Shown one piece after another: positions 8,301 through 16,960 of a stretch of 64,000 nt of DNA (positions within the stretch are counted from its first letter, which is position 1; the number at the start of each line of letters is the position of its first letter). The stretch is from Symbiodinium sp. CCMP2592 (lineage: Eukaryota > Sar > Dinophyceae > Suessiales > Symbiodiniaceae). The notes below the pieces were generated by a model. The model was not told the DNA's origin. It searched no databases and saw only the letters and a list, made by a program, of their open reading frames with translations. The stretch lies in the NCBI GenBank assembly GCA_905221615.1, contig CAJNDT010004890.1, positions 998,599-1,062,598 on the forward strand, read 5' to 3'. The position numbers were made by a program, and so were the translations under genes.

Positions 8301-11061
8301 CATCATACTCAAAGCTAGGACGGTCTCCTCGTTGAGGTAGGCGTCGGTCGCGATGGTCCGAAAGCTGCTCAATGAGGTCCACCACCCGCTGACTGTTCTC
8401 TGGTCCCATGTCCTGCAGCGGCACACCACAAGCATCATGTAAGCCCCGACGGTTCTCCACATCCGTGCAGAGATTGTGTTTGTTCTCGTAACGGATCAAG
8501 ACCACATCACCCCGTACGGCATCGCCTCCGCGTCGCGGTCGGGCTTTGGCCTTGGGTCGTCGGTCCGAGGATGCAACACTCACATGGTCTGTGGTGTCAA
8601 CGTCCATTGGCTCAGCTTGTTGTGAAGGTATTCGACGTGGATATCGAAGAAGGCTTTCCTTGATGATCTGGATGCTTCGAAGTATCAGATCCCGGGTCGC
8701 AGCATTTTCCGTGCAATTGGACAGATGGTGTTGATCACTGCCACAAGCGATACAGAACGTGAGGCTATTGCTTCCGACCGACATTTCGCCCTGAGCAAGT
8801 ATTCCCACATAGTCCTGAAGCTGCGCGACAAATCCTTCACGAATCATCTGCCTGGGATCAGGGTCTCCTGCACCTTGTTCTTCTTCGGGTTGTGCATCCA
8901 CATCTACATCCTGTGCAGGTATTGGTGGAGCAACAGAGACCCCTGGATCGTCCGTGACGTTGTCAGCGGCCTGTGTCTCGTCGGTCCTTGCAATCTCTAC
9001 GGGGTAGATATCGCCATCGACGATCACTGTGAAGTCAATCACGAGGGCAGCGGACATGTTGTTGACGATCTCAGCGACTTGTTCATTCTTCTTGGGCGGT
9101 GTCCTCTTGCGCGGGGAGTCAACCGTGATCAGCTCGATAGCTTCGGCCGACGCGTAGCGGAAGAATGATCTTTCGCTCCCCCTCACGCACGCATTTGCCC
9201 CCTCAAGGCCACCCCAATTTGGAAAATGACTTGGGTGTCTCATTGCAATTGTAAGAAGCCCGAGTGCCAGCTCCATCGTGTCACCCAGGAGTTCCTCCTT
9301 GGGCAAGGCTGACCCCCTGTAGCATTCTTGGCGCTCCTCCGGAGTCAAAAGCATTCTCATGAAACCAGCATAAGCGCAGTTCCCGGCATCGTAGTAGCAG
9401 ATGTAGCATGTCTTGCCTTCGGAATCGTATCCTCTGTCCCATGCCAACTGTTTGGCCTTTCCCCATGCCGCGTACTCGATGGCCTGACTGGCTGTGATTC
9501 GGATACCACCGTAGTGAGAAACCGTCTTGCCAATGTCTTCGTAGACCACTTCCGCACAAGCTTTGAGGAACTCCTTGATGTCCATGCGAGGGTCCACAAA
9601 TTGAAGCCTCGGGTCATAAAGGTGCTTTGCGCAAGCCAAGGTGTACTTCTGGGACGCGACCAAGTCATTGAAGGAGCCGATTTGATGCTGCATCTTCAAG
9701 GCTGAAGTATGCGCGCACCCAATGCAGTGTCCAGGATACCCGTTTCCAGTCGGCTTGAAGAAGGCCTGTGCGTAGCACTCAGCCAACTTCATTTCGTCAC
9801 ATCCAGGGCAATAGAACGTTCTCCCTTTGACATAGCCGGTGTTCGGGGTCGCGTAGGTGTCGATCCGGAACCAGTAGTGCCTGTTGTCGTAATAGGCTTC
9901 GGGGACGGTCATGGCGATGTCAAAGTCCTGCCAGGTGACTGCGGACGATTCAGCGACCGTGTCACCCTGGGCATCCGACCTGATTCGTTGCTGTTGTTCT
10001 CCCGTGAACCATGTCTGCGAAATCTTGGTGGACGTCTTGACTTCACTCTTGTCCTCCCAAATCTCGACAAGCGACGGGTGAGCGACTGTGTCGGCGCGGA
10101 CAGTTTCATCCCATGAGCGGATTCTCGATGCCTCAACGAAGCACGTGGATACCATCTTCTCGCAGAACAGCTGCTTCTCATAGATAGCGTAGCCCAATTT
10201 GAACCTGACCCGAGAGTCCGGTGCTGGCACCTTTTCGGCTGACAGTGTATGCACGCCTGATGACGCATGCTTCATCTGGCTGTACATTCTTGACCAAAAC
10301 GAAGATCCATGAATCACCACGCATGCTCGGGCTCGCAACTCCAGTTCAATATACATTCCCAGCGCGTGGAAACCGTTGAACAGAGAAGCTTTGTGCTGAA
10401 GGTAGTTGCTAGCTGCTCCAACGAACCGTAAGTCGTGGTTGATGTTGACAATTGGAGGGCGCGTGGTACGCTTCCCTGCTGTGATGATAGGGTCAACGTA
10501 CGTCACCTTGAGCTGTCGTTGCAAGTCAGTACGGATCGCTGCTCCGTCTCCGACTTCACTCATCGGAAAAGACATGTTCTCGATGAGGATTGCCTGGAGA
10601 GACAGATGGTAATGCAGTGTGACGGTTGCAAGCTGCTCTTCAGTCAAGCCATCCAATGTCGCATTCACAGATTCCAACGATCCTTTTGTGACTTGGAAGT
10701 TGTAGTTGGCACCTGTGGTGATCGACGGGCTCACAATGTAGATCTCGCTCCACCCATGCATGCCGAGGTTCTCTCTCAACGTGTGCGTTGATCCCCTGGT
10801 CCTTGCAACCATGTCAAAGTCCTGGACGAGGATTGTGCATTGAGAGCGCATAGTCGCGGCATCAGGTTTGCCACCCATACCCAAACTATTGCGAAATCCG
10901 TTCAGCGTGTTCATGGTATTGATCCTTGCTTCTTCCGGAATGTCATCGTTGTCGACAAGATCGCGATCTGCCTCGATCATCACTGCCGAGGTAAGCATTG
11001 GAGGAGAAGGAAGATGCACGCATGATACCAATGCCAATGCATGGTACAGCCGTGAATACAT
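5392..11061 (-). CDS. Retroelement ORF with Tpt1/KptA-like RNA 2'-phosphotransferase domain
   Basis: An uninterrupted 1889-codon frame ending 252 nt before the 3' LTR. Seen in order: a large unknown N-terminal region with zinc-ribbon-like clusters (YCPGCDEMK...HCIGCAH, about 417-451; CYICYYDAGNC, 552-562); a CX2CX4HX4C zinc knuckle (CIACGSDQHHLSNC, 770-783); a Tpt1-like domain (about 975-1292); a further Cys cluster (CPACYNIVPACFSRCTSC, 1408-1425); an acidic linker (1455-1525); a conserved-looking C-terminal block (1526-1760); and a basic, disordered tail. Tpt1 landmarks are LRH (990-992), GGWVLIDDLV (1020-1029), TDDQQRKR (1049-1056), RATSGHS (1142-1148, cf. the family's RA-x-QGHS), FHATACRNLDSI (1181-1192, cf. 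the family's HGT) and RTIPFQFVKEVW (1280-1291). Known Tpt1 enzymes remove 2'-phosphates from spliced RNA with NAD+, and some ADP-ribosylate nucleic-acid ends. A role in the element's RNA or cDNA metabolism is inference. The ATG is uncertain; M22 (MLTSAVMIEADRDL) is an alternative. Confidence 0.85.
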   Translation of the reverse strand: MYSRLYHALALVSCVHLPSPPMLTSAVMIEADRDLVDNDDIPEEARINTMNTLNGFRNSLGMGGKPDAATMRSQCTILVQDFDMVARTRGSTHTLRENLGMHGWSEIYIVSPSITTGANYNFQVTKGSLESVNATLDGLTEEQLATVTLHYHLSLQAILIENMSFPMSEVGDGAAIRTDLQRQLKVTYVDPIITAGKRTTRPPIVNINHDLRFVGAASNYLQHKASLFNGFHALGMYIELELRARACVVIHGSSFWSRMYSQMKHASSGVHTLSAEKVPAPDSRVRFKLGYAIYEKQLFCEKMVSTCFVEASRIRSWDETVRADTVAHPSLVEIWEDKSEVKTSTKISQTWFTGEQQQRIRSDAQGDTVAESSAVTWQDFDIAMTVPEAYYDNRHYWFRIDTYATPNTGYVKGRTFYCPGCDEMKLAECYAQAFFKPTGNGYPGHCIGCAHTSALKMQHQIGSFNDLVASQKYTLACAKHLYDPRLQFVDPRMDIKEFLKACAEVVYEDIGKTVSHYGGIRITASQAIEYAAWGKAKQLAWDRGYDSEGKTCYICYYDAGNCAYAGFMRMLLTPEERQECYRGSALPKEELLGDTMELALGLLTIAMRHPSHFPNWGGLEGANACVRGSERSFFRYASAEAIELITVDSPRKRTPPKKNEQVAEIVNNMSAALVIDFTVIVDGDIYPVEIARTDETQAADNVTDDPGVSVAPPIPAQDVDVDAQPEEEQGAGDPDPRQMIREGFVAQLQDYVGILAQGEMSVGSNSLTFCIACGSDQHHLSNCTENAATRDLILRSIQIIKESLLRYPRRIPSQQAEPMDVDTTDHVSVASSDRRPKAKARPRRGGDAVRGDVVLIRYENKHNLCTDVENRRGLHDACGVPLQDMGPENSQRVVDLIEQLSDHRDRRLPQRGDRPSFEYDDTIQGYTNAGYESIGGGRPIRCGILDLIPTKGASFIHNRWDLVNEVVLRNITHHRRRNADWALSCIQSDLRHRIARRPGSEWLDNRCQVAFSSVIRCDEGGWVLIDDLVRHEQLWTHDSRRITEAVSRTDDQQRKRVYNERLQLLFQGNMLAATRRHKAKIRLQFLGVRVKDPGTETLGSAGSNMLVSIPDQITEIQNNDRCRHSQRYLNVCNGWVKPWAVRATSGHSAHSDPQNNLLQLDKNRFAISPSMTLLQRLGGAFHATACRNLDSIVTQGIMPGSEDPDGDFDHRRQFRGNQGGRLHSYWGVFAPFDHRNATTKMRVHGPQAKHMPLAVLHVPSQDLAREDGRITDSGIMIVGRTIPFQFVKEVWFCVPNPQDTHSFALVEKIYDERLEKEMVLDYNASPLLPEFERYRTPSKIMELLCEMPPGPHDTSKEQIIRDLTTVLESHRENTVRHHYMDKGIKFVIKNWRPEDLRRDGDGRRMRVCPACYNIVPACFSRCTSCWSQFVSCGYYQGTPQRETPTEIPSDFIAQTMEAAAAAVPEATVEEQEAMETETVAEPEEIPEPSVVAEDDPEQEPDEEMDTEPGEDFDDAVPDAVAQERRPVLIAGQSLNIDPELQLARTAMQPSYYPGKRNTHCIDANMAALSYMAFVVCRTIYKAWSGFAKWATMPLFQMKENFALGQRYDVLGKWGSLAGVDRETGLSRDVTDEEIIRFAKEPENLKQYDPNGTYTLKRFRTNQMLSLLTRGANMMGIGRDNFNPTTYLKSNRDEDVKAMHFCCLNVLCEVIPMVTGHQQFSVLRPTPTGPVDFLYIDPVGILLTHADHSVQTIGLLVDHNVQMPAHFMDRLVRSKAERQQNPTTKRTEALHHISAAEYLPPGGTSIMDTPVTTEERASASSAKGPSKGRERTGNEQHGGWNTNTYHDYIASKGRNKGKDKGKQREQYPEENLRPWERDPTSTRRWWRDNA
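7186..8139 (-). other. Tpt1/KptA-like domain within the 1889-codon ORF
   Basis: Residues about 975-1292. The order of conserved blocks follows cellular Tpt1: LRH helix, GW-V-x-IDDL wing, D-x-QR, A-T-x-GHS, H-x-T followed by a helix and G-x-x-P, a beta-rich tail with VLHVPSQDL, and IP-x-x-FVKEVW. An extra insertion of about 70 residues separates D-x-QR from the GHS block. The QGHS glutamine is Ser here and HGT is HAT, so catalysis cannot be assumed. Confidence 0.75.
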
Positions 11062-12895
11062 CCGTAAGCCACACCTTTGTACTCAGCTTCACGTAGACCT
11101 TCAGGTTGAGACCCTTGTCATCACTTTGTGAGACGGAACGAATCCTTGCCAAATAGGTCACCAGTCTTCTGACGTAATGCTGAATCGGCGTGGTCCCCAC
11201 GTCGTGGTTGGCCACAAACTTTGGCGTCTCATCAATGGTAGGTGGGTACTCGTCGTGATCACGGGTCGTCGTCAGCAAAATCGAACGACAGCCTTTCTCA
11301 TTGATGTTGACATAATGATACCAACTTTCCTGAGCGCCAGCGGGGATTGGAGCTTCCTCCCATGTCGGTTGCGATGGTTCCTCTTCCGGTTGCGAAGGCG
11401 GTTGTTGTGGAGGAGGTGCCGCAGAAGATGACGACGCCGATGCCGTTGCCTCGTCCGTCCTTGCCCTCTTTGGTCCGTGGCTAGGGGTGGCTCGAGGTCC
11501 GGCAGCGGATCCTTGCGATTGTTCCGGCGTTCTTCCATGCTCAGGGTGCACGATTCCTTCCGGTTCGAGGTTGCTTGCCGTAGGCATCGCAACTCTCCCC
11601 GTTGAGTATACCCAGCTAGGATGCCGTTGAAGGTTGGGCGGAAACAGGCCATCATCTTGCATAAGCGGACTTGGTGCCCTCATCTGTTGGAATTCCGCTT
11701 CCCATATGCCCAATGTGGCGCGTTTGGTAGAGCAGTCGACCACGTACCCAGATTCAACTCCGCATTGATTCCAGGTGTAGCCACGGAACGCATCCGGCAA
11801 TTGGAAACCGTTCTTGTCCTGAGCTGCACATACGGCATCCACATGGTACTTGAGGAAAGCATACGTGGTGTAGTCGGAATCGGGGAGCACGTCATTAGAC
11901 CATCGATAGTGCGGGAGTCCAGTTCGTGGATCGACCCATGATACATAGGAATGAAGCACGTAGAGACAAACACTGAACGCCTGGAGTGAGTTCATTGCAA
12001 AGGCGAGCGGATGTCCCATGCCTTGAGGCAATGTGCGCATCATTAAAGCCAGCTGGTGAACGTTGATTGGCGAAGCGCCATCGTTGCCCGCTGCACATTC
12101 CTGGTTGTAGGTCCGAAGCCCATACCCAGTGTGCTTTGCGAACATGTACATCAGCTTGCACACCCTACATAACGTAGGCTCTCCCAACAGGTCGGATTGG
12201 TCAGGTGCTCTGCCTGACATAGGCAACTTGTGGTAGTAGTCCCGATTCACCGTATACCATTGTTGAATTCTCGTGTCTGTCACGGCCTGGTAGGGCGTCT
12301 CCACGGAATTGATGAGAACGGCGAGATTGTAGTACACGTCCGCGCTGACGATGTTCCTGGTTGCAGTGTTCAAGTCGAACCGAACTTGTTTTCTTTCTTG
12401 TTCCAGTTCAACCACAGCCAACTTTGCATCATCACGGATCACTTCCTCATCCACCATAAATCTTGTGATGGCATGAAACTTCCCTCCGTAATCAGCAACA
12501 ACGTGCTTGAGACCTCCACCAAACTTGATGACCATGGCGAGAACCTCCCCATAAGGTTTATTCATGTACTCCTCCGGGGCGGCGAATAAGCAAGCCTTGA
12601 GGATTTCTCGAACTCGAATGGAAAGATCCCCTCCTGGCGACAGATTTGCACACGTGAACAGCAAGACCAAAGGAGGTGCTTTGAAAGCTGCCCATGTGCG
12701 AATGAGATCATTGTCGACCACTTTGTCTTTCGTAATCTTTGGTGGGAGCGAAACGCTCTGCGACGAGTCCTCAGAATACATCTGCAGAAACTTGTGGAAC
12801 TTCAGGAACGTTCGCATCATCCCACCAGAAGGGAAAACTTCTTCATGGTCCACTCCTTCGAAGGCCAGCTCGTAGGCATTGTAGCTTTCACCCAT
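10943..12895 (-). CDS. Retroelement ORF downstream of pol, unknown 650-residue protein
   Basis: A 650-codon frame starting ATGGGTGAAAGC 112 nt after the end of the 13007-13570 frame, still inside the element and on its coding strand. Residues 1-400 look globular, with Cys/His pairs (LCRVCKLMYMFAKHTGYG near 244-261). About 450-540 is a low-complexity Ser/Pro/Gln/Glu linker with PKRARTDEA, a possible nuclear signal. About 545-600 is folded again. The end overlaps the next ORF by 119 bases in a different register. Codons there fit this frame upstream and the 1889-codon frame downstream, so the two may once have been a single ORF. No known family; not a typical env, as I see no signal peptide or transmembrane helix. 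Confidence 0.75.
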   Translation of the reverse strand: MGESYNAYELAFEGVDHEEVFPSGGMMRTFLKFHKFLQMYSEDSSQSVSLPPKITKDKVVDNDLIRTWAAFKAPPLVLLFTCANLSPGGDLSIRVREILKACLFAAPEEYMNKPYGEVLAMVIKFGGGLKHVVADYGGKFHAITRFMVDEEVIRDDAKLAVVELEQERKQVRFDLNTATRNIVSADVYYNLAVLINSVETPYQAVTDTRIQQWYTVNRDYYHKLPMSGRAPDQSDLLGEPTLCRVCKLMYMFAKHTGYGLRTYNQECAAGNDGASPINVHQLALMMRTLPQGMGHPLAFAMNSLQAFSVCLYVLHSYVSWVDPRTGLPHYRWSNDVLPDSDYTTYAFLKYHVDAVCAAQDKNGFQLPDAFRGYTWNQCGVESGYVVDCSTKRATLGIWEAEFQQMRAPSPLMQDDGLFPPNLQRHPSWVYSTGRVAMPTASNLEPEGIVHPEHGRTPEQSQGSAAGPRATPSHGPKRARTDEATASASSSSAAPPPQQPPSQPEEEPSQPTWEEAPIPAGAQESWYHYVNINEKGCRSILLTTTRDHDEYPPTIDETPKFVANHDVGTTPIQHYVRRLVTYLARIRSVSQSDDKGLNLKVYVKLSTKVWLTDVFTAVPCIGIGIMRASSFSSNAYLGSDDRGRSRSCRQR

Positions 12896-13006
12896 GGCTC
12901 GGGATTCGGTCCTTCCTCCGTGAGAGAGAAGTACCCACCCCTATGCGACTTCACGGTTCCGGGTGCTCTGTAAGAGGCACCCTTCCCCGATCCGTCGGGT
13001 CAGACC

Positions 13007-13570
13007 TTAGTTGTTCCTTAGTCGGGGCTGTGTTATAGCCCCTTCATCAGCGTCCATACACTGACGTTGCTGCCATGCAATGTCCTCAGATTCATGTGCA
13101 ACATGACTGACACTGACATGAGCTCGAACAAGGCTGCGAACATTCCTCGCAATCGACCGCCATGACACATCAATGCGCTGCGACAAACTGCTCTTCGATT
13201 CATGGTCCAAGCAATCATCCATTCTCACCATCAAACGATCCGCTTCAGGCATGTTAGAGAACATGATCCTGCGTCCACCACCATCGCCACCAGCACCAAC
13301 ATGGTCATCAATCTTAACCTTCGTCACCTTGCCACTTGAAACAAGAGCATGCAACTCTGGCCAAGACCAACATGAACATGAAGAAGGCATGTCAAGCGAA
13401 AAATAGACGTCGGAAAATTCCGCACACTTCTTCAGCAGGCGTTTGAGAGATTTCAAGACACTTCTGAAAACCTTGTACTTCCCACCGGAACGTTTCTCAC
13501 CCCCCACGCAAGCCCCTTCACTACTTCCAGGACCAACACCTGATCGCAAAAGCGATGCCACGAATAGCAC
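13007..13570 (-). CDS. Possible continuation of the pol C-terminal extension in another frame
   Basis: This 187-codon minus-strand frame overlaps the last 118 bases of the pol frame and carries on beyond its stop. The middle (KVFRSVLKSLKRLLKKCAEF, then FSLDMPSSCSCWSWPELHAL) looks like folded protein, with basic helices and a Cys/Trp cluster. The final third is less convincing. It is either the true end of pol after a frameshift near 13570 or a shadow frame. No family recognised. Confidence 0.4.
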   Translation of the reverse strand: MLFVASLLRSGVGPGSSEGACVGGEKRSGGKYKVFRSVLKSLKRLLKKCAEFSDVYFSLDMPSSCSCWSWPELHALVSSGKVTKVKIDDHVGAGGDGGGRRIMFSNMPEADRLMVRMDDCLDHESKSSLSQRIDVSWRSIARNVRSLVRAHVSVSHVAHESEDIAWQQRQCMDADEGAITQPRLRNN

Positions 13571-16500
13571 AGGTGTGCGCAGGTCATTCCGGCACGATCC
13601 TTCATCGCACCGATAAGGCTGTCCTCATCGGCCTTAGAGCCAATCAGCTCCTTGCAAGTTATGCGAGCGCATCCCTTAGTGGACTTAGGCACGGCGTAGC
13701 CATTGCCCAAGCCACAGAGGTCAACAATCATGCGGTCAGGCTTTCGTCCACCAGCCTTCGACGGCATGGCTACCAATCTCCCATCGCCCGTTGCCTGAAA
13801 TTTCAAGGCTTTAAGCAATCTCCTGGAGATTTGGCTAGTCAACTCGCATTTATCAGATCGATCCTTAGCGTCCGAATCGGTCATGTGCAAATGTTTGGAC
13901 GAGCACACGTCAGACGACTTAGGATGCAACGCGACGTTTGCGGCAATGTACTCCCATTCATCCTTGCAGTAGCCGAGCTCAACGGCGGTTCCGGGAGATA
14001 CAGGATCCCGAAAGATATAACGTTGCCCGTGAGTGCATCCTTGGATCTTGATGCTCTTCCACATGGCATCTTCCTGAAGTCCCTTGTACTGCTTGGTTTC
14101 CTGAACTTGTACTCGAGGAGGTACTTCGATGATGATTTGGAACCCCCACGATGCCGCTCTGCGCGCAATTCTTTGGACGACCTCCCCCCATGGGTAGTCT
14201 GTCCGCAATTTGGCCCTTTCAGGGTTGTCAGCGATTTTCCGACTCAGCCACGAATTCTTGCCCAACACCCCTGCGCCAATGAAGATCACGGAGTTAGGGT
14301 TGTTTTTCCTTGCTTCCACCACATCGAAGAGGTAGGCACACATGGCGTCGTCAACTTCTCGCCCCATACTCAGAACATTTACTTGCAACCCAGGGTCGTA
14401 GTGAGAATCGGGAGCATGCTGCGCAATGCAGTCCTTGCCAGGAGCATACTCATTCCACCAGTTCTCCTCATCGACTCCTGCCAATGTCCACACCGTCACT
14501 GCGTTTGGAGCATCTTTGATAGTGATACGGTATTTCCAACGGCTGTAAGGATTTCTGTAAGTATGGACCAACCCTCCATGGTGGTCGAGGAATTGGATCA
14601 CCAGGCCCTCCTTGGGTTTGTTTTCGGCGAAGTTGACCACGTGAGGCACAATTGCTCCATCATATCCTTGATATTCCCTTTTCTGTTCAGCCGCATCATG
14701 CCATACATCCTCGTACACTGACGACCATTGGTCATAGCCGAATTGGGAGGCTTGACTTTTGGACTGGCCGTTGAAACAAAGAGGTAATGTAAAGCCCTGG
14801 TACCCCCCATGGATGGCACGCGCCAGTGTGACAACCACCGCTCGCCATTTGGCGGGCAGGGCGCGCACATAAGACTGGCCCAAAGGCGGTTCAGGAGGAG
14901 GCAAAAACGGCGGCGCAAGGACGTCCGCAATAGCGGCTGGGCGCAAATGCCCCCGTACCGGATGGTACTGAAACACAGCACGCTCCACATAGCGGTCGAA
15001 CTTGCCCGGTTGATCAAGGATAGCAGCACGGTCCTCCATTTGGTGCCACTGCCCTTCACGAAGAATCCAAGTCGACCGAAGGTAGCGACCAGGCGGCAAC
15101 GCGGAAGGCGGCCCCCGCAGCATGCGCGGGAACTTGACAACCAGGATGGGGTCCACACTGTCATGTTCTTGCAAGCCTTCCTTACTCGACAATCCAGCGC
15201 GATACAACACCTGAGGGAGGATCGGCGTCTGCGTGTAAGGAAAACAGGGCACTTCGCTCTTGAATGAGTAGTGCTGTTGACCCTTCTCATCCGTGCTCTG
15301 GGTATGAGTAGGGCGCATCAGATCCATAATCTCTTGGGAGCCAATGAGAGCCGGCGGAAAAATGTTGATGAGCTGACACGCATGTGTCCAGGACACAGAA
15401 TCCTTGAACGACTTGGTGTGTATGTCCGCTGACATCTTGGCAGTGACCTCATAGGCAAGAGAAACGTAACCTTCCTGAAAGATAGAATGCATCCATCCAA
15501 TGCAGATGCCGTGGGTACGTTCCAAATGACGCATAGTCGGATTCTTGCCCGTGCGAATCACCCCGATCATGGTCTGGTTGTCGTCGTAGAAGACGAAGTT
15601 GGGGTCTTGCCCCCCAAGCTGCTGCCACAACGTGATAGCAGGCAATCCAAGACGTGACATGGCAAAGTCGGCCGCGACAATCTCGGCCTCAGGTGTGGAA
15701 TGACTCAAGCACCCCTGCCTTTTGCTAAGTCCCGCCAAGGGAAATCTTGTGTGAGAACCTTGAATGTGCAAGTGAGCACCGGAGGTAGATTTCAAACTTT
15801 CTCCACAACCTGCATAGTCCGCATCTGCAAACAGCCCGATGGACGAGTCCTCCAAGGAGTTCCCGACCCATCCAATCATCATGTGATGTTTGGACTGGTG
15901 CACATAGGCCATGAGATGATGAAGAAGAGCATCCTCCTTCTTGGTCCATTTCGTGATCTTGCGTGCGAGATTGTTGATACTGCGCAGAAGATCAAAGCGG
16001 CAAATGCGCGCGGCATAAAGCAATTTCATGAGAATGCTTGCTGCCTGCGGAGCAAGTGCGCCGCGATTAGCCTCGTTGATCTCCTCTTCCTCTGGCGCCT
16101 TGGGAATAGGTGGAGGCGGAACAAGCCGACCGTCCTTATCAACAGGCATGGTGTGTCCACACCACGTGCATCGATGGCTTTTACCTGACTGTGCCGGAGC
16201 GCGAGCTGGGTGATTCTTAGTCTCCTCAGCCGGACTCGGCGATGGTACCGTCTTGAATTTTGTCGGATCGAACCCAGTCACGTCGCAGTACTTCTTGACT
16301 GTCATGTCCAGGTACGTCTCCATGTCGTAGGTAACGGTCTGCACCTTCGTTTTGTCATGCAACGTTGCCTCGCCCTTGGAGATGCGACAACCCAGATACA
16401 AACCTAGTGGCGTTTCTTCTTCCAATCGAAGTTCTTGGCGCAGCATGTCCCAACCCTTGGGCAGGTTCTCTTTGGGCCCTGCCATCTTGAGATCATCCAC

Positions 16501-16662
16501 GTAGATGACAAGTAAGAGCTTCATCTGCGGGTGGAAATACAATGATGGCCATTCGTCGCCAATCGGCTTGAATCCTACTTTCTGTACCGCGGTATGGCAA
16601 TGTTGTTCCCACATGGTTCCTGCATCAGGATGTCCATATAGAGCTTTGATCAAGCGACACAC
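13453..16662 (-). CDS. Copia RT (YVDD), RNase H and long C-terminal extension
   Basis: This is the continuation of pol. The frame is open a little upstream of the listed GTG (HKFRRPVCRLIKALYGHPDAG), so there is no real start here. The RT catalytic motif LLVIYVDDLKMAG is at residues 51-63. RNase H spans about 272-420 with FADADYAG, KSTSG, SKRQ and STPEAEIVA, the classic Ty1/copia block, and FYDDN around 358. After about residue 450 comes some 600 residues not expected in a standard copia pol. These include a Pro-rich stretch (about 586-594) and an alpha/beta-looking part (VIFIGAGVLGKNSW near 792-805, then GEVVQRIARRAASWGFQIII near 826-845). I cannot name that extension. The last about 40 codons may be in the wrong frame, because an overlapping frame (13007-13570) also looks protein-like. 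Confidence 0.88.
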   Translation of the reverse strand: MCRLIKALYGHPDAGTMWEQHCHTAVQKVGFKPIGDEWPSLYFHPQMKLLLVIYVDDLKMAGPKENLPKGWDMLRQELRLEEETPLGLYLGCRISKGEATLHDKTKVQTVTYDMETYLDMTVKKYCDVTGFDPTKFKTVPSPSPAEETKNHPARAPAQSGKSHRCTWCGHTMPVDKDGRLVPPPPIPKAPEEEEINEANRGALAPQAASILMKLLYAARICRFDLLRSINNLARKITKWTKKEDALLHHLMAYVHQSKHHMMIGWVGNSLEDSSIGLFADADYAGCGESLKSTSGAHLHIQGSHTRFPLAGLSKRQGCLSHSTPEAEIVAADFAMSRLGLPAITLWQQLGGQDPNFVFYDDNQTMIGVIRTGKNPTMRHLERTHGICIGWMHSIFQEGYVSLAYEVTAKMSADIHTKSFKDSVSWTHACQLINIFPPALIGSQEIMDLMRPTHTQSTDEKGQQHYSFKSEVPCFPYTQTPILPQVLYRAGLSSKEGLQEHDSVDPILVVKFPRMLRGPPSALPPGRYLRSTWILREGQWHQMEDRAAILDQPGKFDRYVERAVFQYHPVRGHLRPAAIADVLAPPFLPPPEPPLGQSYVRALPAKWRAVVVTLARAIHGGYQGFTLPLCFNGQSKSQASQFGYDQWSSVYEDVWHDAAEQKREYQGYDGAIVPHVVNFAENKPKEGLVIQFLDHHGGLVHTYRNPYSRWKYRITIKDAPNAVTVWTLAGVDEENWWNEYAPGKDCIAQHAPDSHYDPGLQVNVLSMGREVDDAMCAYLFDVVEARKNNPNSVIFIGAGVLGKNSWLSRKIADNPERAKLRTDYPWGEVVQRIARRAASWGFQIIIEVPPRVQVQETKQYKGLQEDAMWKSIKIQGCTHGQRYIFRDPVSPGTAVELGYCKDEWEYIAANVALHPKSSDVCSSKHLHMTDSDAKDRSDKCELTSQISRRLLKALKFQATGDGRLVAMPSKAGGRKPDRMIVDLCGLGNGYAVPKSTKGCARITCKELIGSKADEDSLIGAMKDRAGMTCAHLCYSWHRFCDQVLVLEVVKGLAWGVRNVPVGSTRFSEVS

Positions 16663-16960
16663 AGGTCTACGGAATTTATGCCTTTCGCAGATGGATGCCA
16701 GGCTTCATCAGGCAGTTCAACCCAACATGGAGTGCCCGATAGTCTCGCCTGAATGTATGCTTGGATAGCATCCGCCATCTGGACATCGTTGCCAGGAAGG
16801 CATCCGTAATAATCTGCCCACCGTGAGGCGTCAAACGTAGCCGGGGAATTCCCCAAATCCTGAAACAACGCGGCTTCCATATTTTGGTCTTTGACCTGAT
16901 CACCGAGTAGTACGCCTCGCCCTTTGAACTTCCTGGCAGGATCGTCCTCTTTGAGCTGAT
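16650..16960 (-). pseudogene. Displaced RT segment between two frameshifts
   Basis: This minus-strand frame carries the RT core missing from the neighbouring frames: NYQLKEDDPARKFKGRGVLL, then DQVKDQNMEAALFQDLGNSP, then ADAIQAYIQARLSG and WVELPDEAWHP. It lies one register from the upstream 2415-codon frame (junction near 16965, at a run of four A) and one register from the downstream frame (junction near 16685). Both shifts are equivalent to -1. Two separate shifts inside one catalytic domain look like decay or sequencing error rather than programmed frameshifting, because copia pol is normally uninterrupted here. Confidence 0.85.

Noticed and set aside
11061-11061. Env-like protein as the explanation of the extra ORFs
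   Set aside because: No signal peptide, furin-like site or membrane-spanning helix is visible in either frame.
13555-14721. 388-codon plus-strand ORF
   Set aside because: Antisense shadow of the pol C-terminal extension; no domain seen and the minus frame is continuous with RNase H.
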